DNA of 62,521 nucleotides from Clostridium homopropionicum DSM 5847. Lineage in GTDB: Bacteria; Bacillota; Clostridia; Clostridiales; Clostridiaceae. Shown here piece by piece: positions 9,148-18,852 of the stretch. The notes under the pieces are model-generated. The model saw only the letters and a list, made by a program, of their open reading frames with translations, did no database searches and was not told where the DNA came from. The first letter of the stretch is position 1. Every line of letters starts with the position of its first letter. The translations under genes and the position numbers were made by a program. The DNA is taken from positions 1 to 62,521 of the forward strand of contig NZ_LHUR01000033.1 in the NCBI RefSeq assembly GCF_001263795.1, in the 5' to 3' direction.

Positions 9148-9170
9148 AAGAGCAGCTTATCACTGCTCTT
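9148..9170 (-). terminator. hairpin between fhs and coaX
   Basis: An 8-bp stem AAGAGCAG/CTGCTCTT (9148-9155, 9163-9170) lies 77 bp after the fhs stop. The minus-strand flank is only A/T-rich, so termination may be partial before coaX. Confidence 0.5.
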
Positions 9171-9247
9171 TTAAGTTAAGTAAAATAAACATCCTAATGA
9201 CAATTTAATTTTAACAACTAGTGATGATTTGTCAAGTAAAAGTTAGT

Positions 9248-10918
9248 TTAGAATAGACCTACTATTACTCCATCCTCTAAAATATCCATTTTATTAGCTG
9301 CAGGAACTTTAGGAAGTCCAGGCATTGTCATTATATCTCCTGTTAAAACAACAATAAACCCAGCTCCATTTGACACTCTAACTTCTCTAACACTTACTTT
9401 AAATCCACTTGGTTTTCCTAAAAGAGATGGATTATCCGATAGGGAATATTGAGTTTTAGCTACGCATATTGGCACTTTGTCTAATCCCAATCTCTCTATC
9501 TCAATAATTTGTTTTTCAGCATTATTATCATATTGTACTCCATCAGCTCCATAAATTTCTCTTGCAACAGTTTCTATTTTTTCCTTTATAGATAATTCTT
9601 TTTCATATAAGCATTTAAAATTGCTCTTCTCAGTTTCTAAAACTGATAAAACATTATGTGCAAGTTCAATACCGCCTTCTCCGCCTTTTTCCCAAACTTC
9701 TGTTAGTGCTACTTTTACGCCTAGTTTATTGCAATAATCTTCTATTACTTTTACTTCTTCATCACTATCAGTAATAAATTTATTTATTGCTACAACAACT
9801 GGAACTCCGTATTTTTTAATATTTTCTACTTGCTTTTCTAGATTTCCTATACCCTTTTCCAGTTTTTCTACATCGGGTACAGAAAGTTCATTTTTCAATG
9901 CTCCACCATGATGTTTCAAAGCTCTGATAGTAGCAACTATAACTACACAATCAGGCTTTAATTCTCCATATCGACATTTTATATCAAGAAATTTTTCTGC
10001 ACCTAAATCTGCGCCGAAACCAGCCTCAGTTACTACATAATCTCCAAGCTTTAAAGCTACTTTTGTAGCCAATATACTGTTACATCCATGAGCAATATTA
10101 GCAAAAGGTCCACCATGTATTATAGCAGGGGTATTTTCTAAAGTTTGAACAAGATTTGGCTTAATAGCATCCTTCATTAATAATGCCATAGCTCCTTGTA
10201 CACCTAAGTCCTTACAGTAAACAGGTCCACCCTCTAAATTATAGGCTACTAATATATTACCCATTCTTTCTTTTAAATCCATCAAACTATTAGATAGGCA
10301 AAGAATTGCCATGATCTCAGATGCTACTGTAATCATGAAGCCATCCTCTCTTAAGAATCCATTTGCCTTTCCACCCATTCCGACAACAATATTACGTAGA
10401 GCTCTGTCATTCATATCCATTACTCTTCTAAATATAATTCTTCTTGAATCTATTTTAAGCTCGTTTCCTTGGTGTATATGATTATCTATAGCAGCAGCTA
10501 ATAGATTGTTAGCTGAAGTAATAGCATGCATATCCCCAGTAAAATGTAGATTTATATCTTCCATTGGAACTACTTGAGAATAACCGCCTCCAGCTGCACC
10601 GCCTTTTACTCCAAAAACTGGTCCTAAAGAAGGTTCTCTTAAAGCTATTACAGCATTTTTGTTTAATTTGCACAAAGCCTGTCCAAGTCCTACTGTAACT
10701 GTTGATTTTCCTTCTCCTGCTGGTGTCGGATTTATAGCTGTAACTAATATTAACTTCCCATCTTTATTCTCTTTTTTCTTGTCCAATATGTCTAAGGATA
10801 GCTTACATTTATATTTTCCATAAAGTTCTATATCATCCTCATCAAGACCTAACTTCTCAGCTATGTTTACTATTTTCTCCATTTTAGCACTTTGTGCTAT
10901 TTCAATATCACTTTTCAA
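9248..10918 (-). CDS. fhs: formate--tetrahydrofolate ligase
   Basis: ATP-dependent synthesis of 10-formyl-THF from formate, feeding one-carbon metabolism and the methyl branch of the Wood-Ljungdahl route in acetogens. It has 556 aa, the normal length. The ATP site is [10 protein letters not shown] (about 65-74). Conserved blocks [10 protein letters not shown] and [10 protein letters not shown] follow, with the folate-site region in the middle and [16 protein letters not shown] at the end. The start is TTG with GGGGTG upstream. It is flanked by hairpins on both sides and so looks monocistronic. No other Wood-Ljungdahl genes are in the window. Confidence 0.97.
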   Translation of the reverse strand: MKSDIEIAQSAKMEKIVNIAEKLGLDEDDIELYGKYKCKLSLDILDKKKENKDGKLILVTAINPTPAGEGKSTVTVGLGQALCKLNKNAVIALREPSLGPVFGVKGGAAGGGYSQVVPMEDINLHFTGDMHAITSANNLLAAAIDNHIHQGNELKIDSRRIIFRRVMDMNDRALRNIVVGMGGKANGFLREDGFMITVASEIMAILCLSNSLMDLKERMGNILVAYNLEGGPVYCKDLGVQGAMALLMKDAIKPNLVQTLENTPAIIHGGPFANIAHGCNSILATKVALKLGDYVVTEAGFGADLGAEKFLDIKCRYGELKPDCVVIVATIRALKHHGGALKNELSVPDVEKLEKGIGNLEKQVENIKKYGVPVVVAINKFITDSDEEVKVIEDYCNKLGVKVALTEVWEKGGEGGIELAHNVLSVLETEKSNFKCLYEKELSIKEKIETVAREIYGADGVQYDNNAEKQIIEIERLGLDKVPICVAKTQYSLSDNPSLLGKPSGFKVSVREVRVSNGAGFIVVLTGDIMTMPGLPKVPAANKMDILEDGVIVGLF

Positions 10919-10945
10919 TGAATTTCACCCCTTAATAAAAACTAA

Positions 10946-10981
10946 CAGGAATACGGATTCCTTAGCGAAAACGTCTTCCTG
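10946..10981 (-). terminator. hairpin after the thioesterase gene
   Basis: CAGGAA-ACG and CGT-TTCCTG arms (10946-10955, 10972-10981) pair with one mismatch. TTAGTTTTTATT follows on the minus strand. It separates the thioesterase gene from fhs. Confidence 0.6.
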
Positions 10982-10989
10982 CTCAATTG

Positions 10990-11376
10990 TTATTTTTGAA
11001 TTTTGCTCATAAAATCTTTGCTATTTATTATATACCTGTAGTGAGTAGCTTCACCAATTTTACCAACTTCATCAAAGGCTTCTATTTCAAAAAGTAGTTT
11101 TTTCCCTTCTACTTTTTTTAGAATAGATTCACATTTTACTTTCATTCCTATCGGAGTTGCTTTAATATGTTTTACGTTTATTTCTATTCCTACAGTCGCA
11201 TATCCTTCTGGAAGATCATCTTTAATACTAGTTTGAGCTGTATTTTCCATCAATGCAACCATTGCAGGAGTAGCATATACATCAGCTAATCCTGATCCTA
11301 TTTTGCTTGCAGAATGCTCATCAGCTACAACAAGTTCCATAGTTCCTTTTGTTCCTTCGTGTACATTAAAATCCAT
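10990..11376 (-). CDS. hotdog-fold acyl-CoA thioesterase, FlK-like
   Basis: A 128-aa single hotdog domain. Thr36, Glu44 and His70 sit with spacings of 8 and 26 residues, matching the catalytic Thr42-Glu50-His76 of the fluoroacetyl-CoA thioesterase FlK. The surrounding blocks ATPAMVALMENTA and VKHIKATPIG also match that family. The natural substrate is unknown; a short acyl-CoA is inferred. I chose the ATG at 11376 because AAGGGGTGAAAGT precedes it; the 20 upstream codons have no ribosome-binding site. It lies between ftsH and fhs. Confidence 0.88.
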   Translation of the reverse strand: MDFNVHEGTKGTMELVVADEHSASKIGSGLADVYATPAMVALMENTAQTSIKDDLPEGYATVGIEINVKHIKATPIGMKVKCESILKKVEGKKLLFEIEAFDEVGKIGEATHYRYIINSKDFMSKIQK

Positions 11377-11493
11377 ACTTTCACCCCTTTTTAATAATTT
11401 GACTTCATTTACTACAATATTCTGCACATAAACCACGAAAATTATTAAATTATTTCATCTTAATATCCATAATTATAAATAAAAAAATACAAA

Positions 11494-11524
11494 AAGTATA
11501 GAGCTTTTAACAAACTCTATACTT
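11494..11524 (-). terminator. ftsH intrinsic terminator
   Basis: A 10-bp stem AAGTATAGAG/CTCTATACTT (11494-11503, 11515-11524) is followed on the minus strand by CTTTTTGTATTTTTTT. Confidence 0.9.
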
Positions 11525-11539
11525 ATTATATTTATAAAT

Positions 11540-13402
11540 TTATATTTCTTCTTTTTTCTCTAAAGTCAAGTCTTCTGAAGGATTTGAATCCTCTATTTTC
11601 TTTCCTTCTACTATTGCTTTAAACTCATCAGCTCCTATTTTCTCTTTTTCTAGTAAGGTATTAGCAACTTCATGAAGTATGTCGATATGTTCATTTAATA
11701 TTTTTTCAGCTTTATCATAAGCTTCTTCTACTAGAGCCTTTACTTCTTGATCTATTACAGATGCAATTTCTTCACTGTAGTTTTTAGATTTATTAATATC
11801 TCTTCCTAAAAATACTTCGTCATGACCTGTTCCAAAGGTTATAGTTCCTAACTTTTTGCTCATTCCATATTCCATAACCATTTTTCTTGCAATTGTAGAA
11901 ACTCTCATTATATCATTAGAAGCTCCTGTACTTATATCTCCTAAAACTAATTGTTCTGCAACTCTTCCTCCTAGAAGACCTACCATCTCATCCTTAAGCT
12001 TAGACCTAGAAGTATATGATGCATCCTTTTCAGGAAGATGCATTGTGTATCCACCTGCCATACCTCTTGGAATTATGCTTATTTCATGTACTGGATCTGC
12101 ATGAGGAGAGAATTTCATAACGATAGCGTGCCCAGCTTCATGATATGCTGTAAGCTTTCTATCCTCTTCATCCACAACTCTGCTCTTCTTTTCTGGTCCA
12201 GCTATTACTCTTGTTACTGCCTCTTCAAGCTCTTCCATTCCTATTAGTTTTTTATTGTTTCTTACTGCTAAAAGAGCAGCTTCATTCATTAAATTTTCTA
12301 AGTCAGCACCTACAAATCCTGGTGTTCTCTTAGCTAAAACTTTAAGATTTACCTCTTCTGCTAAAGGTTTGTTTTTTACATGAACCTTAAGTATCTCTTC
12401 TCTTCCTTTTACATCTGGTGAACCTACTAGTATTTGTCTATCAAATCTTCCTGGTCTTAAAAGAGCTCTATCTAATATATCAGGCCTATTTGTTGCAGCA
12501 ACTAGGATTATACCTTCATTCACTCCAAAGCCATCCATTTCAACTAGCAATTGATTTAAAGTTTGTTCTCTTTCGTCGTGTCCTCCACCAAGTCCAGCTC
12601 CTCTTTGTCTTCCAACTGCATCTATTTCATCTATAAATATAATACATGGTGAGTTTTTCTTTGCTTGCTCGAATAAATCTCTTACTCTTGAAGCACCTAC
12701 TCCTACGAACATTTCAACAAAGTCTGAACCTGATATACTGAAAAATGGTACTCCTGCTTCCCCGGCAATTGCTTTTGCAAGTAGAGTCTTACCTGTTCCT
12801 GGAGGACCCACAAGAAGTATTCCCTTAGGAATTCTAGCTCCCATATCTAAATATCTCTTAGGATTCTTTAAGAAATCTACTATTTCTTCAAGTTCAGCCT
12901 TTTCTTCATCAGCACCAGCTACCTCCTTAAAGGTAATTTTTTGCTTATCAGGGTTAGCTAATTTTGCTCTACTTTTTCCAAAATTCATTACTCCTCTACT
13001 GCCACCGCCGCCTTGTGATTGCTGCATAAACATAAACCAGAATCCAACAAGCATTAGTATAAGAACAATTGTTGGAAGCCAGTTAACCCAAATTGGTACA
13101 GATGTTGGAGGCTCAAACCTTACATCTACTGAAGAGTTAGGATTTTTAATTAGTAAATCATCTATTAATAATCCTTCAGGAGCAATTGTCTCAAATTGCG
13201 TTTTATCTTTAAGTTCTCCTATTACGGTTCTTCTATCTTGCTTTACTTGTATTCTTGATATATTATTTTCTACCCAATATTTTTTAAACTGATCGTATGA
13301 AATTGTAGTTACATTTTTATTAGTTTCAACTAACGCCAATGCTGCCAATACTACAACTATTAATACGATAATCCAGGCTGTTGCACTCGAAACCTTTTTC
13401 AC
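11540..13402 (-). CDS. ftsH: ATP-dependent zinc metalloprotease FtsH
   Basis: Membrane-anchored AAA+ protease for quality control of membrane and regulatory proteins. I start at GTG 13402 because six G lie 7 bp upstream; the in-frame ATG at 13417 overlaps that ribosome-binding site. In this 620-aa numbering, TM1 is at ~9-25 and TM2 at ~108-126, flanking an external loop. Walker A GPPGTGKT is at 199-206, Walker B FIDEID near 256-261, and zinc motif HEAGH at 421-425. Downstream of tilS-hpt, an arrangement common in Firmicutes. Confidence 0.97.
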   Translation of the reverse strand: MKKVSSATAWIIVLIVVVLAALALVETNKNVTTISYDQFKKYWVENNISRIQVKQDRRTVIGELKDKTQFETIAPEGLLIDDLLIKNPNSSVDVRFEPPTSVPIWVNWLPTIVLILMLVGFWFMFMQQSQGGGGSRGVMNFGKSRAKLANPDKQKITFKEVAGADEEKAELEEIVDFLKNPKRYLDMGARIPKGILLVGPPGTGKTLLAKAIAGEAGVPFFSISGSDFVEMFVGVGASRVRDLFEQAKKNSPCIIFIDEIDAVGRQRGAGLGGGHDEREQTLNQLLVEMDGFGVNEGIILVAATNRPDILDRALLRPGRFDRQILVGSPDVKGREEILKVHVKNKPLAEEVNLKVLAKRTPGFVGADLENLMNEAALLAVRNNKKLIGMEELEEAVTRVIAGPEKKSRVVDEEDRKLTAYHEAGHAIVMKFSPHADPVHEISIIPRGMAGGYTMHLPEKDASYTSRSKLKDEMVGLLGGRVAEQLVLGDISTGASNDIMRVSTIARKMVMEYGMSKKLGTITFGTGHDEVFLGRDINKSKNYSEEIASVIDQEVKALVEEAYDKAEKILNEHIDILHEVANTLLEKEKIGADEFKAIVEGKKIEDSNPSEDLTLEKKEEI

Positions 13403-13483
13403 ATCAAAGCCCCCCATCTCTTTCTAGTAGTTTTATTTTTGATTTTATCATATCAATTTTTCCTTTACAATATTAGTAGTTAT

Positions 13484-14023
13484 TTATTTTTTGTAAACAC
13501 ACTCTTTCAAAATCCCGATATAAGGAAGATTTCTGTATTTTTCAGCATAATCAAGACCATATCCTACCAAGAAATAGTTAGGAACTTCGAATCCTAAATA
13601 TTTAACATCAATTTCCACAGCTCTTCTCTCAGGCTTATTTAATAAACAAGCTATTTCAACACTTTTAGGATTTTTTGATGCCAAATATTTTTTAAGATAT
13701 TTTAATGTAGTTCCTGAGTCAACTATATCTTCAATGATAAGTATATCCTTATTTTCAATTTCAAAATCCAAATCTTTTAATATTCTTACAATCCCTGAGC
13801 TTTCTGTCGAGTTTCCATAGCTAGATACAGCCATAAAATCCATGCTGCAAGGTATTTCTATTCTTTTCATAAGATCTGCCATAAATGGAACAGAACCTTT
13901 AAGCACTCCTACTAAAATTAAATCTTTTCCTTGATAATCCTTACTTATTTGATTACCCATTTCTTGTATTCTCTGTTTTATCTCTTCTTCACTTAACAGA
14001 ATTCTTTCCATGTCATTTAGCAT
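13484..14023 (-). CDS. hpt: hypoxanthine phosphoribosyltransferase
   Basis: Purine salvage: converts hypoxanthine or guanine and PRPP to IMP or GMP. The PRPP-binding motif is IIEDIVDSGTT, followed by a short lid region. I choose ATG 14023 (179 aa, normal length) with AGAGAGG upstream that overlaps the end of tilS; the ORF upstream of it has only a TTG without a ribosome-binding site. It starts 4 bp after the tilS stop, so tilS-hpt are translationally linked, the usual Firmicute pairing. Confidence 0.95.
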   Translation of the reverse strand: MLNDMERILLSEEEIKQRIQEMGNQISKDYQGKDLILVGVLKGSVPFMADLMKRIEIPCSMDFMAVSSYGNSTESSGIVRILKDLDFEIENKDILIIEDIVDSGTTLKYLKKYLASKNPKSVEIACLLNKPERRAVEIDVKYLGFEVPNYFLVGYGLDYAEKYRNLPYIGILKECVYKK

Positions 14024-14027
14024 TATA

Positions 14028-15419
14028 TTATTCCTCTCTTTCAATTATTATTTGCAATATGTTTTTAGTATAAGTATCAACCTTGAATTTATCACTTATT
14101 CTATACCCAATAACCCATGCAATTTCATCATTAAACGTAATTAATGGCACTATATCTCTTTCATCTTTTGGAATTTTCAAATCTATAAATAAATCTTTAA
14201 GTTTTTTACTGCCTTTCATTCCAATTGGAGTAAATCTATCACCATTTTTTCTATGTCTTAGCTTTATTTCTCCATGTATTTTGTCATAATCAAAATACTT
14301 TACTAAGGTCTTATCTTTTAAGTTAAATTTTTTATTATTCTCTATAATTTTCAAATCTACAATTAGATTATAATTCTTTATTGTTACTTTTTCATTTACT
14401 TTTAATATGTACTGATCTTCTTCATAAACAATGGCTTTTTTCTCTATAACAGAGGTAATTTGAATATCCCCGTAATCATTTATTACTCTTACTTTTTGAG
14501 GTAAAGCAATGTTTTTTCCAGTTTCTCCCTTCTGAAGGTTTATAATATCCTGAATATGATTTTTATCAAAATTATATAAGTTTCCTTTAATTTCTCTTAA
14601 CGCCATTCTCAAAAGTCTTACTAATACAGCTTCATGCTGCTTAAAAGCATCTTTTATAATTATAACCTTCTCCTTATTTTTATTACAGTATTTTTTGTAA
14701 GCTTCTACTGATACGTTATTAATATATTCATTATCTACTCTAACAATGCTTGCAAGTCTATTTAAGCTATCAATAATATCCGGATTAAAATTGTTCTGAA
14801 TATATGGAATTAGCTCCAGCCTGATTTTATTTCTAGCATAAATGCTTTCTAAATTAGTTTTATCTATTCTTGGATTTAAATTGTTTTTCTGACAGTACTC
14901 TTCTATTTCTTTTCTTGTAACATCCAAAATAGGCCTAACATATATATTATCCCGCACAGCCTTAATTCCCTCAAGTCCGTCTAGCCCAGTTCCTCTTATT
15001 ATTCTCATAAGGACAGTTTCTCCTTGATCATTTGAGTTATGAGCAATAGCAATCTTCTGGGCATTTATTCGCCCTAATAATTGTAAAAAGAATTTATATC
15101 GCACCTCACGCCCTGCCATCTCACAAGAAATGCCTCTTTCCTTGGAAATCTCATGAACATTTTCTCTCAATACAAAACATTCTATACCAATTCCACGGCA
15201 AAATTCCTTTACATAACTTTCATCCTCATCTGCATCTTTTCCCCTTAAGCAGTGGTTTACATGAGCTGCTACCAATATTATGCCTAAAGATTCCCTTATG
15301 TCATTCAATATATGTAGTAAGCAAATAGAATCCGGACCTCCCGACACAGCAACTATAACCTTATCACCCGGCTGAAACATATTATTAGCCTTTATTGTAT
15401 TGATTACCTTATCTACCAA
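14028..15419 (-). CDS. tilS: tRNA(Ile)-lysidine synthase TilS
   Basis: Modifies C34 of the CAU-anticodon tRNA-Ile to lysidine so that it reads AUA. The N-terminal PP-loop ATPase domain has VSGGPDS, close to the N-terminus. The central and C-terminal domains complete about 463 aa; KLRHRKNGDRFTPIG is the conserved C-terminal block. I place the start at TTG 15419, with GGAG 8 bp upstream; the ATG 10 codons earlier lacks a ribosome-binding site. Between spoIIE and hpt on one strand. Confidence 0.94.
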   Translation of the reverse strand: MVDKVINTIKANNMFQPGDKVIVAVSGGPDSICLLHILNDIRESLGIILVAAHVNHCLRGKDADEDESYVKEFCRGIGIECFVLRENVHEISKERGISCEMAGREVRYKFFLQLLGRINAQKIAIAHNSNDQGETVLMRIIRGTGLDGLEGIKAVRDNIYVRPILDVTRKEIEEYCQKNNLNPRIDKTNLESIYARNKIRLELIPYIQNNFNPDIIDSLNRLASIVRVDNEYINNVSVEAYKKYCNKNKEKVIIIKDAFKQHEAVLVRLLRMALREIKGNLYNFDKNHIQDIINLQKGETGKNIALPQKVRVINDYGDIQITSVIEKKAIVYEEDQYILKVNEKVTIKNYNLIVDLKIIENNKKFNLKDKTLVKYFDYDKIHGEIKLRHRKNGDRFTPIGMKGSKKLKDLFIDLKIPKDERDIVPLITFNDEIAWVIGYRISDKFKVDTYTKNILQIIIEREE

Positions 15420-15467
15420 AAATAACACTCCTATAGAATTATATATCAAATATTATAACATAAATAT

Positions 15468-15530
15468 AGGCTATGTTTGCATTATATACTTATATTATTT
15501 TCATATAAGCATATTTTGTAAACATAGCCT
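15468..15530 (-). terminator. long hairpin after spoIIE
   Basis: Arms AGGCTATGTTTGCA (15468-15481) and TGTAAACATAGCCT (15517-15530) pair over 14 positions. A second, AT-rich stem lies in the loop. It is 8 bp after the spoIIE stop. There is no strong T-run on the minus strand. Confidence 0.55.
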
Positions 15531-15538
15531 CTTAAATC

Positions 15539-17935
15539 TTAATAAAGGCTATATACCTTTGATACAATAACTGTCATATCATCCTTTGCTTTGCCACCAC
15601 TTAACTCCTTTGCTCTAGTTACAATACTATCTGCCAGTTCCTTTGGATTTGATATTTTACTTTCTTTTAAATATTCTAAAAGCCAATCTAATTTCCCTGT
15701 ATTTTGATTATCATAATCCAGTACTCCATCACTTAACATTATTATTATATCTCCATTTTTAATTTTTTTATTTATTACATCTACATCAACCTTATCAAGA
15801 ACACCAAAAGGTAAAGTTTTGGAATTTATTACCTGCACTTGATTTCCTGATTTAATAAAGCTTGCCACAGCTCCTACCTTCATGAAGCTAATTTCTCCTG
15901 TATACAAGTCAAGACTGTTTAAATCAAGGGTTGAAAACTTTTCATATTCACAAAATTTTAAAGACATTATTGAATTGACTGTATTTATAGCAGTTACTTT
16001 ACTTAAACCTGCCTTTGTAAACTTTTCTACTAGTTCAACCGCTGCTTTACTTTCTTGTCCAGCTCTAGGACCTGATCCCATGCCATCACTTATTATAGAC
16101 AAATAACTGCCATCTCCAAGTTTTCCGAAACTATAATTATCCCCATTGTATTTTTCTCCATGCTTACATTGCCTTGAGGCATAAGAAGCTACATAATATT
16201 TAGGTGTTTCCTCAAAAACCACTTGGCAAATTGATGTTTTAGGGTCAATTATACATCCCTCATCACTAATGCACATTTGCTTTCCTGTGGCTTCATTAAT
16301 TAATGGAAGTATAGTTTTAACACAAAGCTGTGACCCTCCGCAAGCTTCAAGGAACAATTTCACAACTTCTCTTTCATTTTTATCCTTAAAACAAAATACA
16401 TCCTTGTATTTTAGATTTTTCTTCTCTAAAATTTTTCTTACATTTCTTTCTGTATCACTACTTAATTTTATGTTAGAATTAAACTCCGCCATAACCTCCT
16501 TTAAAGACTCTCCCATATTATTTATTTGACCAGCTAAAACTTCCCTTCCCTCACTTAATCTCTTTCTCCACATTTCATTTATTACGTAGTTATTAACTAT
16601 CTCTTCTGTGCTCTTTAATAAAAGTGTTCTTTTTATACATTTTCTTTCTATCTCATGAGGCATTTTTTCTTTTTTACCATTCTCATGACTTTGTATCAGT
16701 TCAGAAAAAGCGATATATGTATAATAAGCTTCTTTCTTCCAGCACATTGAATTCATGTTGCACCCGCTGCAAACTCTATCGGCTAAATTTTCAACTAAAG
16801 CTAAGCTTTTATTCTTCATAACTAGCTTATCATTATCAGCAAGATTTCTTAAAGTATCAGATATGTTAAATAATATCTGTGAGAAATTATCTAATCTCTT
16901 TAAAAGCATTTCTTTTATTTTATCAACATAATCTCCATTAAGATACTCCTGCTTTTTTTCCCAATCTAATTCTAAGTTTAGCTTATCATATACTTTATTA
17001 GGAATTGACAGAAATATTAACACTGCAAAGCACATTTCTATTAACTTGAATTCTATACTGATATTAGAATATAGCTTTAATATAATAAATCCTGTAATAT
17101 ACGTAAAAGCCGTAATAAGTTTTCCACTATCTTTAAAAATACCCGCAATTAATCCACATAATCCGTATACTCCTACAAACATTAATATATTATTTGAGGA
17201 TACCCCTATGATAGCTCCAATAGCAATTCCACTTGCAGCCCCCACACTTGCACCATTTATGTAACTTATTATTAATATAAAGCATAATCCCAATATGTTT
17301 CTCAAGGAAATATCATATATGCTTATACCCCAAGTACCTGATAGTATTAGTGAAATTAAAATTGAAAGACTTATTATTTCTTCGCTTGAATATAAATGTT
17401 TTGTGTTAAATTCTTTTATGCATATTAAGGAACGTTCTAGAATAAAATATAAAGATATTATACATATCATTTGAAGAAAAACTGTTAAAAATGCTATTTT
17501 AAAGCTTAGACTTCTTATAAAAAATTCACTTAATAGTAATTCTATAAAAACTATACTAAATATAAAAGTAAGTATAAGCTTTTTAGATTTTCTGCTTAAT
17601 AAATAGCTTATTGCAGTAATACTTCCAATACATATTAGGTATCCGGGCAGATTGCTAATTTTGTTATATATAGATATGTATCCAAGAAAGCACCCGCCCG
17701 AGATAGCTATAATGTATTCATCCTTGAATAATACCATTACAATTAAAAAAGCTATACCAAAAGGTGCTGTAGTATTATCTAGATTCAACAATAACACTCT
17801 ACTAATAAATACACCTACAATGGAATATCCTATGTTCTTTAAGATCCACATATGTTGCAACTGTTTTTCCATTATATTATCATCACTGATTTTACCTTTT
17901 CTCTTATATGTAGATATTCCAGCTCCATATTGCAT
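15539..17935 (-). CDS. spoIIE: stage II sporulation protein E (serine phosphatase)
   Basis: Located at the asymmetric septum; dephosphorylates SpoIIAA to release sigma-F in the forespore. It has 798 aa. The first ~320 residues hold about ten hydrophobic helices, followed by a linker with CSGCNMNSMCW (cysteine-rich). The C-terminal PP2C phosphatase domain has SDGMGSGPRAGQES and LSDGVLDY metal-site motifs. I use ATG 17935 with GGAGG 8 bp before it; the GTG at 17944 overlaps the ribosome-binding site. A Spo0A-type promoter precedes it. Confidence 0.96.
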   Translation of the reverse strand: MQYGAGISTYKRKGKISDDNIMEKQLQHMWILKNIGYSIVGVFISRVLLLNLDNTTAPFGIAFLIVMVLFKDEYIIAISGGCFLGYISIYNKISNLPGYLICIGSITAISYLLSRKSKKLILTFIFSIVFIELLLSEFFIRSLSFKIAFLTVFLQMICIISLYFILERSLICIKEFNTKHLYSSEEIISLSILISLILSGTWGISIYDISLRNILGLCFILIISYINGASVGAASGIAIGAIIGVSSNNILMFVGVYGLCGLIAGIFKDSGKLITAFTYITGFIILKLYSNISIEFKLIEMCFAVLIFLSIPNKVYDKLNLELDWEKKQEYLNGDYVDKIKEMLLKRLDNFSQILFNISDTLRNLADNDKLVMKNKSLALVENLADRVCSGCNMNSMCWKKEAYYTYIAFSELIQSHENGKKEKMPHEIERKCIKRTLLLKSTEEIVNNYVINEMWRKRLSEGREVLAGQINNMGESLKEVMAEFNSNIKLSSDTERNVRKILEKKNLKYKDVFCFKDKNEREVVKLFLEACGGSQLCVKTILPLINEATGKQMCISDEGCIIDPKTSICQVVFEETPKYYVASYASRQCKHGEKYNGDNYSFGKLGDGSYLSIISDGMGSGPRAGQESKAAVELVEKFTKAGLSKVTAINTVNSIMSLKFCEYEKFSTLDLNSLDLYTGEISFMKVGAVASFIKSGNQVQVINSKTLPFGVLDKVDVDVINKKIKNGDIIIMLSDGVLDYDNQNTGKLDWLLEYLKESKISNPKELADSIVTRAKELSGGKAKDDMTVIVSKVYSLY

Positions 17936-17971
17936 ATAAATCACCTCCGAATTTAGTAATAACTATATAAA

Positions 17972-18032
17972 ATTATATCAGAGGCTTATGGAAATAATTG
18001 TCATTTAATAATTCTCTTTACATTTTTCGTAA
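17972..18032 (-). promoter_or_regulatory. spoIIE promoter with Spo0A-type spacing
   Basis: On the minus strand, ATGACA (17999-18004) and TATAAT (17972-17977) are separated by 21 bp, the unusual spacing known for Spo0A-activated sigma-A promoters of spoIIE and spoIIG in Bacillus subtilis. A 0A-box-like TTACGAA (6 of 7 to TGNCGAA) lies at 18026-18032. TGACAAT, overlapping the -35, matches 5 of 7. Use in this organism is inference. Confidence 0.65.
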
Positions 18033-18114
18033 GACATATATCATAAATTTAATTCAAATTTTTACCGCTAGCGATTTTTTTCTACTTCAATGTATAATTT
18101 CCAGTTAAAATAGA

Positions 18115-18144
18115 AAACACCATGAAATAAATTTCATGGTGTTT
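18115..18144 (-). terminator. terminator of the six-tRNA operon
   Basis: A perfect 13-bp stem AAACACCATGAAA/TTTCATGGTGTTT (18115-18127, 18132-18144) with a TAAA loop lies 5 bp beyond the last tRNA. TTTTCTATTTT follows on the minus strand. Confidence 0.9.
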
Positions 18145-18149
18145 TTATC

Positions 18150-18226
18150 TGGTAGCGGAAATAGGACTTGAACCTACGACACTTCGGGTATGAACCGAAT
18201 GCTCTAGCCAACTGAGCTATTCCGCC
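18150..18226 (-). tRNA. tRNA-Met (CAT), elongator, copy 2
   Basis: A 77-nt gene with CCA encoded (18150-18152), acceptor start GGCGGAA and anticodon loop GTTCATACC. Normal first pair and stem composition point to elongator Met rather than initiator. An Ile2 identity (CAT modified by TilS) is less likely by overall sequence. Identical to 18442-18518. Confidence 0.93.
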
Positions 18227-18251
18227 ATAATTTATATTCATCAAAAAAAAA

Positions 18252-18327
18252 TGGTTGCGGGGACAGGACTTGAACCTGCGACCTTCGGGTTATGAGCCCG
18301 ACGAGCTGCCAACTGCTCCACCCCGCG
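18252..18327 (-). tRNA. initiator tRNA-fMet (CAT), copy 2
   Basis: Acceptor arms CGCGGGG and CCCCGCA leave the C1-A72 mismatch of initiators. The anticodon stem has three G-C pairs (GGGCTCATAACCC). CCA is encoded at 18252-18254. The T-stem is GCAGG/CCTGT with one G-U pair, differing from the other copy. Confidence 0.96.
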
Positions 18328-18331
18328 ATAT

Positions 18332-18420
18332 TGGTGCTGGAGACCGGACTTGAACCGGTACGGAGGGTTAGCTCCGCAGGATTTTAAGTCCTGTGCGTCT
18401 GCCGATTTCGCCACTCCAGC
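18332..18420 (-). tRNA. tRNA-Leu (TAA), copy 2
   Basis: An 89-nt type II tRNA with a long variable arm, anticodon loop ACTTAAAAT (TAA), T-arm GGTTCAAGTCC and encoded CCA (18332-18334). Identical to 18606-18694. Confidence 0.96.
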
Positions 18421-18441
18421 TTGACATATAGATTTTAATAA

Positions 18442-18518
18442 TGGTAGCGGAAATAGGACTTGAACCTACGACACTTCGGGTATGAACCGAATGCTCTAGC
18501 CAACTGAGCTATTCCGCC
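18442..18518 (-). tRNA. tRNA-Met (CAT), elongator, copy 1
   Basis: Same 77-nt sequence as 18150-18226, with anticodon CAT, an acceptor stem beginning GGCGGAA and CCA at 18442-18444. Third tRNA of the six in transcription order. Confidence 0.93.
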
Positions 18519-18526
18519 ACGTTCAT

Positions 18527-18602
<76 letters not shown>

Positions 18603-18605
18603 ATA

Positions 18606-18694
18606 TGGTGCTGGAGACCGGACTTGAACCGGTACGGAGGGTTAGCTCCGCAGGATTTTAAGTCCTGTGCGTCTGCCGATTTCGCCACTCCAGC
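18606..18694 (-). tRNA. tRNA-Leu (TAA), copy 1
   Basis: An 89-nt type II tRNA with anticodon TAA and encoded CCA (18606-18608). First gene of the tRNA operon, about 50 bp downstream of the promoter 18747-18775. Confidence 0.96.
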
Positions 18695-18746
18695 ATAGTA
18701 TGTCTACTGATCAAATTTCTTCTACTGTTCCTCAGCGACATAGACT

Positions 18747-18775
18747 ATTATATATTAATCAAATGTGATTGTCAA
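18747..18775 (-). promoter_or_regulatory. promoter of the six-tRNA operon
   Basis: TTGACA (18770-18775), a 17-bp spacer and TATAAT (18747-18752) on the minus strand: perfect consensus, reading into tRNA-Leu copy 1. Confidence 0.88.
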
Positions 18776-18819
18776 CTAATTATTTTAAAATCTTTAATTG
18801 ATATATCTACTAAAATTAA

Positions 18820-18841
18820 AAAGGACTATAATTAGCCCTTT
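18820..18841 (-). terminator. S1-protein gene terminator
   Basis: A 9-bp stem AAAGGRCTA/TAGYCCTTT (18820-18828, 18833-18841) has an A/C mismatch on the plus strand that becomes a G-U pair on the minus strand. CTTTTTAATTTTA follows. It insulates the S1 gene from the tRNA promoter. Confidence 0.8.
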
Positions 18842-18852
18842 AAATATAATTA

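Noticed and set aside
13403-13417. ATG start of ftsH at 13417
   Set aside because: It overlaps the GGGGGG ribosome-binding site that is correctly spaced for GTG 13402.
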